This document shows, piece after piece, positions 49,155 through 59,744 of a DNA stretch of 64,000 nt. The first letter of the stretch is position 1. Each line of letters starts with the position of its first letter. Both the position numbers and the translations under genes were made by a program. The stretch is from Castor canadensis (Eukaryota > Chordata > Mammalia > Rodentia > Castoridae), in NCBI RefSeq assembly GCF_047511655.1, contig NC_133390.1, positions 134,469,583-134,533,582 of the forward strand. The letters run 5' to 3'. The notes beneath the pieces are model-generated. The model ran no database searches and had not been told where the DNA came from. It worked only from the letters and a program-made list of their open reading frames with translations.

Positions 49155-49884
49155 TGTAGTAGTTTGAATATCATATGTCTCCCACAGGCTCATGTGTTAG
49201 ATCTTCAACTATTGGTGCTATTTTGGAGGTTCTGGAAACTTTGGGAGGTGAAACCTGGCTGGAGGAAGTGGGTAACTGGAGGAGCAGGTCCTTGAGGGAC
49301 TATTGTCCCTGGTCCTTCCTATCCCCTGCTCTCGCTTTCTTTCTACCACACACTCCTATTGCCATGGTATTCTGCCCAAGCACGTGGGGTCAAGCAAACA
49401 TGGATTGAATCTCTGAAATTGTGAGTCACAACAAATCTTTCCTCCTCAAAATGGTGTATGTTAGGTATTTTGTCACAGTGACAGGAAAAGCAACTGTAAG
49501 CTACTGCCGAGTAAAGACCACACCATGTGTGGAAAAGAAAGATTTACTGGAACCAGACCACAGGACTGTCACTTTTTTGTGTTCAGAGTGTAGCTGCTTG
49601 GCTGAAAATGGGTAGTGGGCTTTATAGGAGGGGTCAAGCCATGGGGGAGGCAGAGAGTCTCTGGTCTCTGATTATCTGTGTTCATCAGATGGAACAGGTC
49701 GATATGCCTGGCTGGTTGAGTAACTGGAAGTTCCTGAGGTGTTTTGCAAGCCAAGAAACCATCAGGCAGGTAAACAAGCAGGGGAGAAGCAAGTGGTCAT
49801 AAATCAGGGGGTCTGATTTCGGTGCTAGCCTTGGGATCTTCTGCCTGCCCCAAGAATGCTAGGGACCTAACAGTAACTATTACA
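49155..49884 (+). mobile_element. Middle MaLR LTR (split)
   Basis: It starts tgtagtagtttgaatatcatatg and includes 'ggctcatgtgttaga', 'aattgtgagtcacaacaaatctttcctcc' and 'aggtattttgtcacagtgacagg'. Its last bases (gtaactattaca) lie at 49873-49884, beyond a further insertion. The flanks GCAAA (49150-49154) and GCAAC (49885-49889) are its 5-bp target-site duplication with one change. Confidence 0.75.
49495..49872 (-). mobile_element. Inner retroviral LTR, about 378 bp
   Basis: The minus strand begins TGTTAGGTCCCTAGC. It has a TATA-like 'cctataaagccc' (near 49622-49633), an 'agtaaatc' polyadenylation-like motif, and ends near 'ctcggcagtagcttaca'. Possible duplication: GCAAC (49490-49494) versus GTAAC (49873-49877). 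The solo-LTR reading is inferred from ends and promoter layout only. Confidence 0.65.
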
Positions 49885-49942
49885 GCAACCAAGTTTCTAG
49901 CACATGAACCTTTGAAAGACAAAACATATCCAAGCTGTAGCA

Positions 49943-50346
49943 CAGCCCCAGGTGGTCCCATGAAGCTAGCAGGTTGTGGACACTATACCCCAGAACAACT
50001 TGAATGGCTCTGGGACCCCAGCAACTGGAGCAATGCATTGGCATAAGACTTGTCACTGATTGGCCACATGGTGCCAAAGCCTTGGAATAAGACCTAGATA
50101 CTACCGCCACAAGGTAGGCAGAGGAAACTTTCCCTGGCTGAGATCCCAGGTCACTCTGCTGGGAGAGGGATAGAGCACTATCTCTGCTCTGATTGGCTCC
50201 TCTCCAGCACATTCTCTGCATACTGTCACAGCAGGTGGCCATTCTCTCTGTGTGCCTGGGGGCTGTTATAGAGCATTGCTAGGTTTCTGGATCTATGGGG
50301 TCTATAAAAGGAGATGGTGTCTTAGGACATGCTAGACATTTCCTCC
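49943..50346. other. Intergenic, no gene seen
   Basis: Unique sequence with no feature recognised. Confidence 0.45.
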
Positions 50347-50462
50347 TTTTTTTTTTTTTTTTTTTTTTTTGTGATGTAGCCAGGCTTGACTCTAACTGTT
50401 GATCTTCTGCCTCAGCTTCCCAAGTACTGGAATTGCAGACATGCACCACCATGTCCAACTAT
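50347..50462 (-). repeat. B1-like SINE
   Basis: It begins on + with a T-run of about 25 bases (the tail), then 'gatgtagccaggcttgactctaactgttgatcttctgcctcagcttcccaagtactggaattgcagacatgcaccaccatgtcc', a clear 7SL-derived monomer in reverse. The long uninterrupted tail suggests relative youth. Confidence 0.95.
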
Positions 50463-50574
50463 TTCCTCCCTGCTCTTGGAGACTCCCCTCCCACCCCGAG
50501 AATTGGCTAGGGAAAAACTAACCATCATCTTCAGAACTGTTCTGTAGTAAGTGGGAGGTTGTGTTTACATTGCT

Positions 50575-50765
50575 GATCATAGCAACCGTTGACTAAGCAC
50601 TTACTGTGCCAACTACTTTGCTAGGTCATCTTGTTAACCCTTATGTGTCTGTGGGTGGGGCACCACTTACATGTAAGGAACCAAGACCCCAGAGAAAGAT
50701 AGTTGCCCAAGAACACATGGCTGGTAGGTGACACATTGGGACTAGTGAGCAGAACTACAGTAGGC
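50575..50765. repeat. Ancient MIR-like interspersed repeat
   Basis: 'gactaagcacttactgtgccaactactttgctaggtcatcttgttaaccc', 'acatgtaaggaaccaagaccccagagaaagatagttgcccaagaacacatggctggtagg' follow the well-known ancient repeat order. Confidence 0.65.
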
Positions 50766-51371
50766 AGGAGTTACTGTTTTCATTTTGTGTTGTCTGCAGC
50801 CCCAACCTGAGGGTTAGGCTGGGCTGAGACTCAGCTTTCCTACAGACCCCTGGGGCAGCCTCCCCAGCTGTAAAGGGTGATCCCCACCCCCATCCCAAGA
50901 CTCCTGGGTGTGGACCTGGACACACCTAGCCCTTGGAAGGTTCTCAGTTAGGTGCTTGTGATATCTTCCCCTCCAGAGCTAGTTATAACTGCTCAGAAAT
51001 CTTTAAGATTCCTCAGTCAAAAGGAATTGACAAAAGGATTCTCAAAGGAAATAACATTTTCTCTGTAAAGCAGTTCTGTCTATTCAACATGCCTGACTTC
51101 TTTTTGAATAACTGTTAGGGTACTTCTCTCATTTTGTGGAGAATCATATTATGGCGTGTTAGGCCAAACTGATTATTTTTTAATTCTATTAAATTATGTA
51201 GTCTAAAAAGGACAAAGGTCTTAGGACAGCTTACTGTAGCCCCTGAGAATGCTGCAAATGCCAGGCAGAGCCTCAACTTCACCCAAGTCAGCCATCGGGA
51301 ACATGAGTTACAAACTAGGATTTCAGGTGCAGCACTGTAGCTGGACACTAGTTGTGTAAAATGGTTCTCCC
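50766..51371. other. Intergenic, no gene seen
   Basis: Unique sequence with no feature recognised. Confidence 0.45.
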
Positions 51372-51596
51372 AAGCTGGGTGTCATAATGCACACACCTTT
51401 AATTCCAGCTACTCAGAAAGTAAAAACAGGAAGATGGAGATTCAAGGTCAGCCTGGGTAAAGTTAGCATGAGACCCTATCTTGAAAACAAACTAAAGAAA
51501 GCAAAAGCACTAGGTGTGTGGCTCAAGTGGTAGAGCACCTGCCTAACAAGCCCAAGGCCCTGAGTTCAATCCCTAGTACCTCCAACAAAGAAAAAG
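51372..51596 (+). repeat. Composite B1-like + ID SINE
   Basis: The B1-like half is 'caagctgggtgtcataatgcacacacctttaattccagctactcag...ttcaaggtcagcctggg...gagaccctatcttg'. The ID half is 'actaggtgtgtggctcaagtggtagagcacctgcctaacaagcccaaggccctgagttcaatccc'. Short A-rich tail. It is the best preserved copy of this composite in the window. Confidence 0.93.
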
Positions 51597-52249
51597 TCTC
51601 CTTCTAAAGGCTGGAGAATAGCTTTTGAGTATCAAAACCTGCGAAGAGGTGAACACAAGTTATCCTTAAAAACAACAGTCAGCTCAGTCAAGTTTTCCAT
51701 AAATACTATACCTGATAAATTGTTAGGAGACAATTTGGTAAATGTGGGGGAAAAAGTCAGTACTCCTCTAGGAAGAATGTTTGCTCAGCCTAGTATCCAA
51801 ATAAAGACTCAAAAGTAGAGGACTTTGAAAACTCAAATCTTCACATCTCTAGCAAATGAAATAGGATTTTGCTCCTTTTCATTTTTGCCTGCGTGAGGAT
51901 CATGTTTGGAGATGCGGTGTTCACACAACCAGAGTCATAGTGACCGTTGTCTGCAGGTATCTGCAGTGAGCTGGTCCCTACAGGAACCCTGGCCTCTTTT
52001 AGCTCATTTATTAATGCTCCCCTCAGCAGACAGCATCTGACTCTTACTCTTCCTGTTTGATTAAACTAAGAAACCAAGGTCTGGATAGGGAAGGGGTGGA
52101 GCCCACAGCCAAAACCAGCAAAAGAGGCCCCCCCTGAGTTGCTGGAGGCAGAGTAGGTGGTCTCATCTCATCAGGATCCTGAAGTGATGTAAACGAGCAT
52201 GTCGATTGTTTTCCATTTACAAAGCCCCAAGAGAATCAGAGACAAAAGG
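51597..52249. other. Intergenic, no gene seen
   Basis: Unique sequence with no feature recognised. Confidence 0.45.
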
Positions 52250-52365
52250 AACCCTTCACAGTTTATTGAGCCATCCCACAAGGTACTGAGTGGTTCAGTA
52301 CCTTGCCTGAGGTCACACAGTAAGTGATAGAGTAGTATTTGAACCCAGTACTGATATCTCTTATC
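52250..52365. repeat. Ancient MIR-like interspersed repeat
   Basis: 'ggttcagtaccttgcctgaggtcacacagtaagtgatagagtagtatttgaaccca' is the typical 3' half of the ancient 'gaggtcacacagctagtaag' repeat. Confidence 0.7.
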
Positions 52366-53065
52366 TACAAAGCAGGGCAGAGGGTCAGTCATTGACAAGC
52401 CACCCCTGTGTGAGAAATGTGTCCCCGAGCGGCTGTGTTAGAGGATACCAGGATCTTTGTGGGTCACTGCGGTGGCCCATGTGTACAACAAAATACTTTC
52501 GGAAATAATCACTTCATAATCATTACGAATGATTTTTCTTAATTTGTTCTTTAGCTTTAGAGAAAAATAAAAAAGGAGAAAATTCAATTTTTAAAAAATG
52601 TTATTCAAATTCAGTTAGGTTTCTCATGTAAAAACTAAAATTTGCACTTACACACAAGAATATCAGGCCTCCAGTCTGTTTTAAATTATGAACACAAAAA
52701 CTCCTGTGTAAACTGTTGGAACTTAGAAAACAACATTCCAAAATGTGGCCCCTGTTATGCTGTGGATTTTAAACCAAAGAACCCCCTCTAGTCTGATTTC
52801 CCTCATTTGCCTTAAGACCACACATACCATAGGGCATCTACCTCCCAGCCCTTCCCTAAAATGTTATCTATCACAAGGAAAAAGACTAAGAAATATAACC
52901 CCTCACTTAGTCACAAGATTGTGTCTGTCTCTTTCCAAAGAGAATCCTTTAATCCTTTATCAGCTAATTTCTATCTTGAGGGTCTATTCATCTCCCCTAA
53001 AATCATCTACTGTGCCTTTAAATTACCTACACCCTGTCTCCCACTCCCCTATGAAGAGGGTATTC
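52366..53065. other. Intergenic, no gene seen
   Basis: AT-rich unique sequence with no feature recognised. Confidence 0.45.
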
Positions 53066-53165
53066 AAGCGAGGCATGGTGGTCCATGCTTGTAATTTTGG
53101 CACTAGGAGGCTGAGGCCAGCCTGTACTAAATAGAGAGACCTGTCTTGAAAAGCCAAAATGAATA
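53066..53165 (+). repeat. B1-like SINE
   Basis: 'agcgaggcatggtggtccatgcttgtaattttggcactaggaggctgaggccagcctgtactaaatagagagacctgtcttgaaa'. The middle is shortened and the tail is followed by a long purine tract. Confidence 0.85.
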
Positions 53166-53169
53166 AATA

Positions 53170-53342
53170 ATTAAATAAAGGAAGAGGGGAAGGGAGAAGA
53201 AGGGAAATGGAGGGGAGGGGAAGGAAGGGGAAGAGAGGAGAGGACAGGAGGGGAAGGGGGGAGGGTTGAGGAGGAGAGGGGAAGAGACTGGAGGAGAGAA
53301 GGAAGGAATTCCAGAAGGAAAAAAGGAAAGGAGGGAGAGAGA

Positions 53343-53403
<61 letters not shown>

Positions 53404-53492
53404 GAGAGAGAGAGAGAAAGAAGAGAGACAGAAGGAAGGAAGGAAGGAAGAAGAAAGGGAAGGAGGGAGAGAGGGAAGGAAAGGAAAGAGGG
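53170..53492. repeat. Long homopurine tract with (GA)n core
   Basis: About 320 bp that is almost only A/G on the + strand, with an uninterrupted (GA)n run at about 53349-53395 and (GGAA)n pieces near 53430-53490. Probably expanded from the A-rich tail of the adjacent B1-like SINE. The Arg/Glu open frame through it (53266-53499) is low complexity. Confidence 0.97.
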
Positions 53493-56458
53493 TGTTTAAG
53501 TCTTACTATCTAGCCCTTACTTCGAGTTCCACTCTATTTTGTATGGCTCCAAGGCACATGTACATATTAAGAAGTTCCGTTATGGCTTTTCTCCTCTTAA
53601 TCTACCTTTGTTTTTTTCAGCAGACTGGATTTGAATTTTCAGAGGGAAAGTGTTTATATACCATAGACAGACGGAACAGAAGCTACTCCAGTATTACTTG
53701 TTCTCTTAGTCTCTGTGAGTCTACTGTATAAACAAGAAAACATGGAATCACAGGGCTGCCACCAAGCAAGCTGAGCGACTCCTGACCACTATGGACTTGC
53801 TCTCTAAGGACTGTGGGTGGTTTTGAAATTGGTTATGGCCTGGCCACACCCAGGCACAAATTTCTTAAATTGCAAAGTTCTTATTCTATCTTTCTGGAAA
53901 AGTCTCCAGAATCCACCTAGGGACCCATGGAACTGGCTTTTCAAGGATGGACTTGTGCAGAAACAGCCAGCTTCTCTGGCCAACAATCTTTTGAAGTCAT
54001 AAGTTCAAAATCCCCACACAGAACATGATAACCCTCCCTCTCCCCACCCCCCCCCCCAAAAAGGGAAAGAAAGATGCATCCTGTGAAGAGTCACGAGGAT
54101 CATTTATGCCTGAGCAAAAGGACCCTACAAGGCCCTCTTCTCCTATGCACTCCATCCCCAACCAGTCAGGGAGGCAGATTTGAGCTTATAGCTCCTGGCT
54201 TCCTTGTCAGTCCGCTGCTCAAAAAAGTTTATTTTCCCAAAAACCTTGTGCCATAGTCTTGGCTTCTGTGCTTGATGGGTAACAAGCCCTTGCTAGGTGA
54301 CAGTGTAGTCCACATGAGCTGGGATCTGCTCTACAACTGGGAAAAACCTCTGGGTGAGATACAGTATCTATTAAAGAATAAATAATTTAAAAAAAGAACA
54401 AGTAGTTAGAAAGAGCTAAACTGAAGTTTCTATATGTATTATTAAAACAATGGCGAGGACCATAATTGTCTAGGACTTAGACCAGCAAAAGCTTTTTGGT
54501 TGGGGGGAGGGGAAGAGGATATGGACACACTTTATCATAGCTGGGACTTGGTAAAGATAATTTTAAAAATACTAAAAAGAAGATTGACCTTTAATCAGTT
54601 TTTTTTTTCAGTTTTAAATTTTCTGTAAAGAAATCACCTAATTATTTCCTGCATCCCCTAGGTCTCCAACATGTACCAGCCCTATGCTCTCTCTGGCAGG
54701 GCCAGTTGTAGTGTATGCACTGGTCCTCTCCAGATGCTCTGACCACCTGGTGTCTCCTGCTTCCCTGGCTCACCTTTGAAACTTGTCCTTCATTACCCAG
54801 AGAGCTATTTCTAAGAACCCCATGGCCAGTGGGTTTCTCCTGGTTCTTCTTCGCCCCATCCTACCTGTTTGCTACAAGGCCCCATAATACAGTGCAGCCC
54901 TCGTGCCCTGGGCTCCACGTGGAAGCAACAGCCTGATGCACAGCAGGTGCTCGGTGTGTACTCTTGAGAGCACAGAGGAGAGCTGCCTGATATGTTTGGG
55001 CACCTACTGTGTGTTGTGCCCGGAAAAATGCAGTCTGCTTTTTATACTCTCCTACATCCAAGTCTCAGTTCAGAAAGAAAGAAAAAGAAAGAAGCCAGAT
55101 AGATGCACGAATAACCCATAAAACAACTAATCTGCTCTCAAATAACTGAGATTAAACCATCCCCATCCTTGAGACCAGAACATTCCATCCTGAACATAAT
55201 GTGAAATATGTTTTTAAGGCAAGTTCAAAAGAAAGCTCAGAGTGCTCAGTGAGGCTCCAGAGGAGAAGCAGATGATTTGGGACCAATGCTCAGGGATATA
55301 CCATGCTCTCAGATTTGTGATGTTTTTCTAGAACCCCTGAAATGGCTTTTATCCAAAGACCAGACAAGAAAAGCTCTTTCGGTCTCCAGGCTGCTGATTC
55401 CTGTCATTTCAGGATCAGTCCTTGGAGAGGTTTGATGTAATCTGCACTCTAAATAAAATGTGATGAATCAGTACCCATGCGGAAATTTACTATGTGAGAT
55501 GCTGAAGTTCCTACAGTTGGTATGCAAGCTAACTTACATACTTGATAAAACTCTGCCAAATCCCACCCAGAAGTAAGCTTTCTGTCTTCTCTGAGTTCAC
55601 AGATATCACATTGCTCAGCCCTCTGTGACCTGTGGCACCTCCTTTAGGGCAGGGAGACCTGGGACAGGAAAGTGCCCCTGTGAGTTATCCCATTGGCATT
55701 AACCACACTGAGCCCAGAACAAAGCCATCACCAGATGAACCGGATTTGAAAATTCCTATGTGGAGAAGAGGAAGAACAGTCAGCTTTCAAGGAAGATTGG
55801 CAAAGATTTAAGGATCAGAGTGGCTAACTGTAAGTCATTTATTCAACCTGTGTCTTTAAGCACCAACAGTGCAGCATGTTGGGTGACTTCTAACAGATGG
55901 TGAGTTGACAGAGGAATCAGACTCATGACTGCACAGACAGAGGTCTAGACCAAGAGAAAGACTGGACTAAGGTCAAATAAGAACCAAAGGGGCATATGCC
56001 AGTGCCAACAACTTACCTGAAAGAGGGTCACCTGGTCAGCTGGGCAGAGCTAGAGTTTATAGCCGCTATCCTAAGAGAGACCTCAAGAACAAATAAGAGA
56101 CAAATATAAATTTAGCCAGCTGCCACTGACAAATGGAACCTAGAGAAGAACTGCCTCCTGTCCTCAGCTGAGACAACTCTGAGGTGCGACCCTCAGTACT
56201 AGAGTATCCCAGTGCTCCAGGAACCTTATGTCAGCTGCTCACTAGGTCACTCTGTGTTGGTTCCTTCCTTGACTGTTGCACCTCCCCTCCCAAATACACT
56301 ACCTGCTCCAAATCCTTGTCTCAGGCCCTACTCTTGGGTGAACTGCAACCAAATATAGTTTTGACCATCAACTGTCTATGAACACAAAGGGTAAACAAAG
56401 GCTCTTTCATTCAGGGATGCTGGATGAGTGGCTGTGAACCAGGAGGCCTGCCAAGACT
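53493..56458. other. CD93 upstream intergenic, no gene seen
   Basis: Unique sequence except for a C13 run (about 54045-54057) and a weak match to an ancient repeat at about 55835-55910. This is the near-upstream flank of CD93 and may hold enhancers, but nothing in the text identifies them securely. Confidence 0.45.
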
Positions 56459-56590
56459 TTGATTCTCATTCCCTGATCAAAACTTCAAGCCTTGATTCTC
56501 ATTCTCTGCCCTTGAACTCCAATTTGATTCTCATTCCCTACCCTTGAACTCCAGTCTTGACTCTGCTTTCCTGCCCTTGAATTCCCTGAA
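56459..56590. repeat. 33-bp minisatellite upstream of CD93
   Basis: Four diverged copies of a 32-33-bp unit start at 56459, 56492, 56524 and 56557. Each has the form ttgattctcattccctg followed by cccttgaactccag. Copies 2 and 3 are the most alike. The array ends about 0.9 kb before the CD93 start codon. Confidence 0.88.
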
Positions 56591-57269
56591 CCAGGGGAGG
56601 AGTCATGTAAGCACAGGCCCAGGAGGAGGTTAGAAACATAGAAACATTTTCCTTTCTTTCTGATGCTGTTTTTTGTGTGTGTGATCCCGCCACCTCCCAA
56701 TGCAGTATTTGCACTATGAAACACAGAAAACTGCCAAATTTCACCCCATTTGGTTTAATGTTCTTGAGGAGCTTGGCATTATATTAGAAAGCCAGACATT
56801 CCCACGGCCCAGCTCCTATTTAAAAACTGCCTATCTATTTAAAGTTCATGAGGAGAATAAAAGAAAAAAGAGTCTAAAAGCCAATGGGGGAACATGAGAT
56901 AGGAAACAGAAAAATCCACTTTGCTTCTAAAAAAGGCTGAAAATTATAACCATCCATGGTCTTATGTCTCAAGTCTCAGAATTTTTTTTCTCTCTTGGTT
57001 GTTTGCAAACCAAAATGGAATTTTATTATGGGTTACTGAGTGATCCTTTTTAAGTTCAGAACCCCCAATTTCTCTGCTTGCTGAGAAATTTAGGTTCCTT
57101 ATGCAATGGGAAAGAGAATGGAGCCAAAATAAAGCGACAGTATCTCTGAGCTGGACACGTCTTCCCTATGTCCTTTAGTGTTTCCACAACTCTGAGCCAG
57201 AGACCAGCTAAATTGCCTGGTCCCTTTTATGAACAACAAAACCGTGATGAAGGCAACAGGAGTCAGAAA

Positions 57270-57400
57270 ACTATTCACTGCAGGAAGCCCCAGTATCCGG
57301 TGAGAAATAAGAATTACAAGAGCACAGGATGCGCCTTGGGTCAGGGGGATGTGAAACTATAGTCTTTGTGTCCTTCTGTGAGCAACAGCTAAGGCTGCCT
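57270..57400 (+). promoter_or_regulatory. CD93: Probable CD93 promoter / transcription start region
   Basis: The text from about 57360 ('gtctttgtgtccttctgtgagc') resembles the start of the known human CD93 5' UTR, so transcription probably starts near 57350-57370. There is no canonical TATA box at the right distance. Two ETS-type motifs precede it: caggaag at 57281-57287 and atccggt (reverse of accggat) at 57295-57301. ETS factors drive many endothelial and myeloid genes, which fits CD93 expression. The binding itself is inference. Confidence 0.45.
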
Positions 57401-57514
57401 CCTAGCCCCCAGCAACCCTCGGAGCACAGCTGGGTGCCGAAATCCAAGCTCCTGTGGCTACTGTCACTGTGGTGCTTCTAGCCTCCTGCTGAGAAGAACA
57501 CGGAGTCCACCGGG
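57365..57514 (+). other. CD93: CD93 5' UTR
   Basis: A leader of about 150 bases precedes the start codon. It shares with the human leader, as I recall it, the segments 'ctttgtgtccttct', 'aagctcctgt' and the run-in 'ccgggatggcc'. The first transcribed base is estimated. Confidence 0.6.
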
Positions 57515-59457
57515 ATGGCCACCTACAAGAGTTTGCTGTTGCTGCTGCTCTTGGGCCAGTCCTGGGCAGGGGCTGGAGCTCACACCGAGGCTGTGGTGTG
57601 CGCAGGGACTGCCTGCTACACGGCTCACTGGGGCAAGCTGAGTGCCGATGAGGCACAGCATCGCTGCAATGAGAATGGAGGCAACCTGGCCACGGTGAAG
57701 AGCGAGGAGGAGGCCCGGCACATCCAGCAAGCGCTGGCCCAGCTCCTGAGGTCCAAGGCACCCCTGGAAGCAAAGATGGGCAAGTTCTGGATCGGGCTCC
57801 AGCGAGAAAGGGGCAAGTGCTTGCACCCCAACATGACGCTGAAGGGCTTCAGCTGGGTGGGTGGTGGAGAAGACACGCCTTACGCAAACTGGCTGAAAGA
57901 GTTCAAGTCCTCTTGCGTCTCCAAGCGCTGTGTGTCCCTGCAGCTGGACCTGTCCCTGACGCCCCACCCCAGCAACCTCCCCAAGTGGTCTGATGGCCCC
58001 TGTGGGGGTGCAGCCACTCCACGAAACAGCATTGATGGTTTTGTGTGCAAGTTCAGCTTCCAAGGGATGTGCCAGCCGCTGGCTCTTGGGGGCCCAGGTC
58101 AGGTAACCTATACCACCCCCTTTCAGGCTACTACCTCCTCCTTGGAGATTGTGCCCTTTGCCTCTGCAGCCAATGTGGTCTGTGAGGATGAGGCCGACAG
58201 TAAGAGTCATTATTTCCTGTGCAAGGAAAAGGCCTCTGGTGTGTTTGACTGGAGCAGCTCAGGCCCCCTCTGCATAAGCCCTAAGTTCGGCTGCAACTTC
58301 AACAATGGTGGCTGCCAGCAGGACTGCTTCGAAGGTGGAGATGGCTCCTTCCGCTGTGGCTGCCGGCCTGGATTCCGGCTGCTGGACGACCTAGTGACCT
58401 GTGCCTCCCGGAATCCTTGCAGCTCCAGCCCGTGCAAAGGGGAGGCCACATGTGTCCCTGGACCCCCTGGGAAAAGCTACATATGCCGCTGTCCCCATGG
58501 CTATCAGCTGGACTCGAGTCAGTTGGGCTGTGTGGATGTAGATGAGTGTCAGGACTCACCTTGTGCCCAGGACTGTGTCAACACCCCTGGGAGCTTCCAC
58601 TGTGAATGTTGGATGGGTTACAAGCCTGGTGGTGTGAAAGAGGAGGCCTGTTTGGATGTGGATGAGTGCGCCCTTGGCCATTCGCTCTGCGCCCAGAACT
58701 GCATCAACACCGATGGCTCCTTCCACTGCTCTTGCGAGGAGGGTTATGTCTTGTCTGGGGAGGACGGTACCCAGTGTGAGGATGTGGATGAGTGTTTGGG
58801 TCCCAGGGGCAATTCGTGTGAGGGCTTGTGCTTCAACACTGAGGGGTCCTTCCGCTGTGGTTGCCTGCCGGGCTTGGAGCTGGCCTCCAATGGAGTCTCT
58901 TGTGTCGTGGCTCCTGTGTTCTTAGTACCTCCAGCTGGGCCTCTCTCAGAGAAGGATGAGGGAGACAACAAGGAGGGGAGCACCATGCCTCCTGCTGCAA
59001 CACCCACTCCTCCCACTAGGGGCTCTGAGGGCATCTCCAAGGGACCACCGACCACGAGAAGACCCTCTCTACCATCCAGTGTCCCCACCACCTCTGCCTC
59101 ACTCCACATGTTGGCCTCCAGTGGGTCCCCTGCTGTTTGGACAGAGCTGGGCACCCATCTACCCATGACTGCCAGCCATGGCAACCCTACAGGTGAAGAT
59201 TCCATGGTAGACAAGGATTCCGTGGCCACACAAAGCGACGATGGCTCTGATGGACAAAAGCTACTCCTATTCTACATCCTGGGCACCGTAGTGGCCATCT
59301 CACTCCTGCTGGCTCTTGCTCTAGGGCTTCTGGTTTATCGCAAGCGGAGAGCCAAGAAGGAGGAGATAAAGGAGAAGAAGAAGCCTCAGAGTGCGGCTGA
59401 CGGTTACTCCTGGGTCCCAGACCGACCAGAGAGCCGAGCCATGGAAAATCAATACAG
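57515..59457 (+). CDS. CD93: CD93 exon 1 coding part (C1q receptor C1qRp), residues 1-647 and part of 648
   Basis: CD93 is a type I membrane glycoprotein of endothelial, myeloid and stem cells, in the group XIV C-type lectin family with thrombomodulin, CD248 and CLEC14A. It acts in cell adhesion, angiogenesis and clearance of apoptotic cells. Domains by residue: signal peptide 1-23; C-type lectin-like domain about 29-180 (FWIGLQ at 91-96, cysteines to C178); sushi-like linker about 184-258; five EGF-like modules about 260-296, 300-339, 341-380, 382-421 and 423-463, the last three opening with DVDEC (calcium-binding type); Ser/Thr/Pro mucin-like stalk 464-582; membrane helix about 583-608; basic juxtamembrane RKRRAKK, where moesin binds in the human protein. 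One N-glycosylation sequon is seen at N106 (NMT). The start has a good Kozak context (G at -3, G at +4). Exon 1 ends ...caatacag with donor gtaaag at 59458. Confidence 0.98.
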
Positions 59458-59719
59458 GTAAAGGTGACCCAAGTCACCTGGGCAGGGAATGAGGAGGGAG
59501 GGTGCAGGGCAGAAGGCACTGACCACAGTACAGAGACAGAGGCAGGAGCAGGCAACAGGTCATGCGGATGGATATTAAACCCAATTCTAACAGCCCACGG
59601 GTGGCAGAAGGCTATCTGTAGTGTGAGTGCATAGTGGGTAAGAGAGTTCCCAATGGTCCAGATGTGCACGTGACAAGGGCATCATGATTTCCAACATTGT
59701 CATCTTTTGTTTTCTATAG
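59458..59719 (+). other. CD93: CD93 intron 1 (262 bp)
   Basis: Donor gtaaag directly after ...aatacag, acceptor tttgttttctatag at 59706-59719 with a good pyrimidine tract. It interrupts codon 648 after its second base. Reading through the intron gives only R and a stop, so retention would replace the last eight residues. CD93 is a two-exon gene in human with the intron at this place. Confidence 0.95.
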
Positions 59720-59744
59720 TCCAACACCTGGAACAGACTGCTGA
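59720..59744 (+). CDS. CD93: CD93 exon 2 coding part: last 8 residues and stop
   Basis: Joining AG from exon 1 to T at 59720 gives Ser648, and the frame then reads PTPGTDC and TGA (59742-59744). The mature model ends MENQYSPTPGTDC, identical to the conserved CD93 C-terminus I know from human. It gives 655 residues in total (human 652). The cytoplasmic tail carries Tyr631 and Tyr647 and the C-terminal region reported to bind GIPC. Confidence 0.96.

Larger units (their letters stand above)
48809..49942 (-). mobile_element. Outer MST/MLT1-type MaLR LTR (split)
   Basis: The pieces 48809-49154 and 49890-49942 form one reversed MaLR LTR. The left piece has 'aagaggtttatttggctcataatttcag' and 'ccacctcctaaaggcccatccatttccctaacac', and the right piece has 'ttctagcacatgaacctttgaaagac'. 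The interior, 49155-49884, is a later insertion. The outer ends are approximate. Confidence 0.7.

Noticed and set aside
53266-53499. Arg/Glu repeat frame
   Set aside because: Translation of the (GA)n/(GGAA)n purine tract.
57464-58210. 248-codon open frame antisense to CD93
   Set aside because: A mirror of the GC-rich CD93 coding exon. The sense strand has a full domain structure and the antisense frame none.
58744-59669. Antisense frames of about 160 codons at the 3' end of CD93
   Set aside because: Shadows of the coding exon and the intron, with no features of their own.
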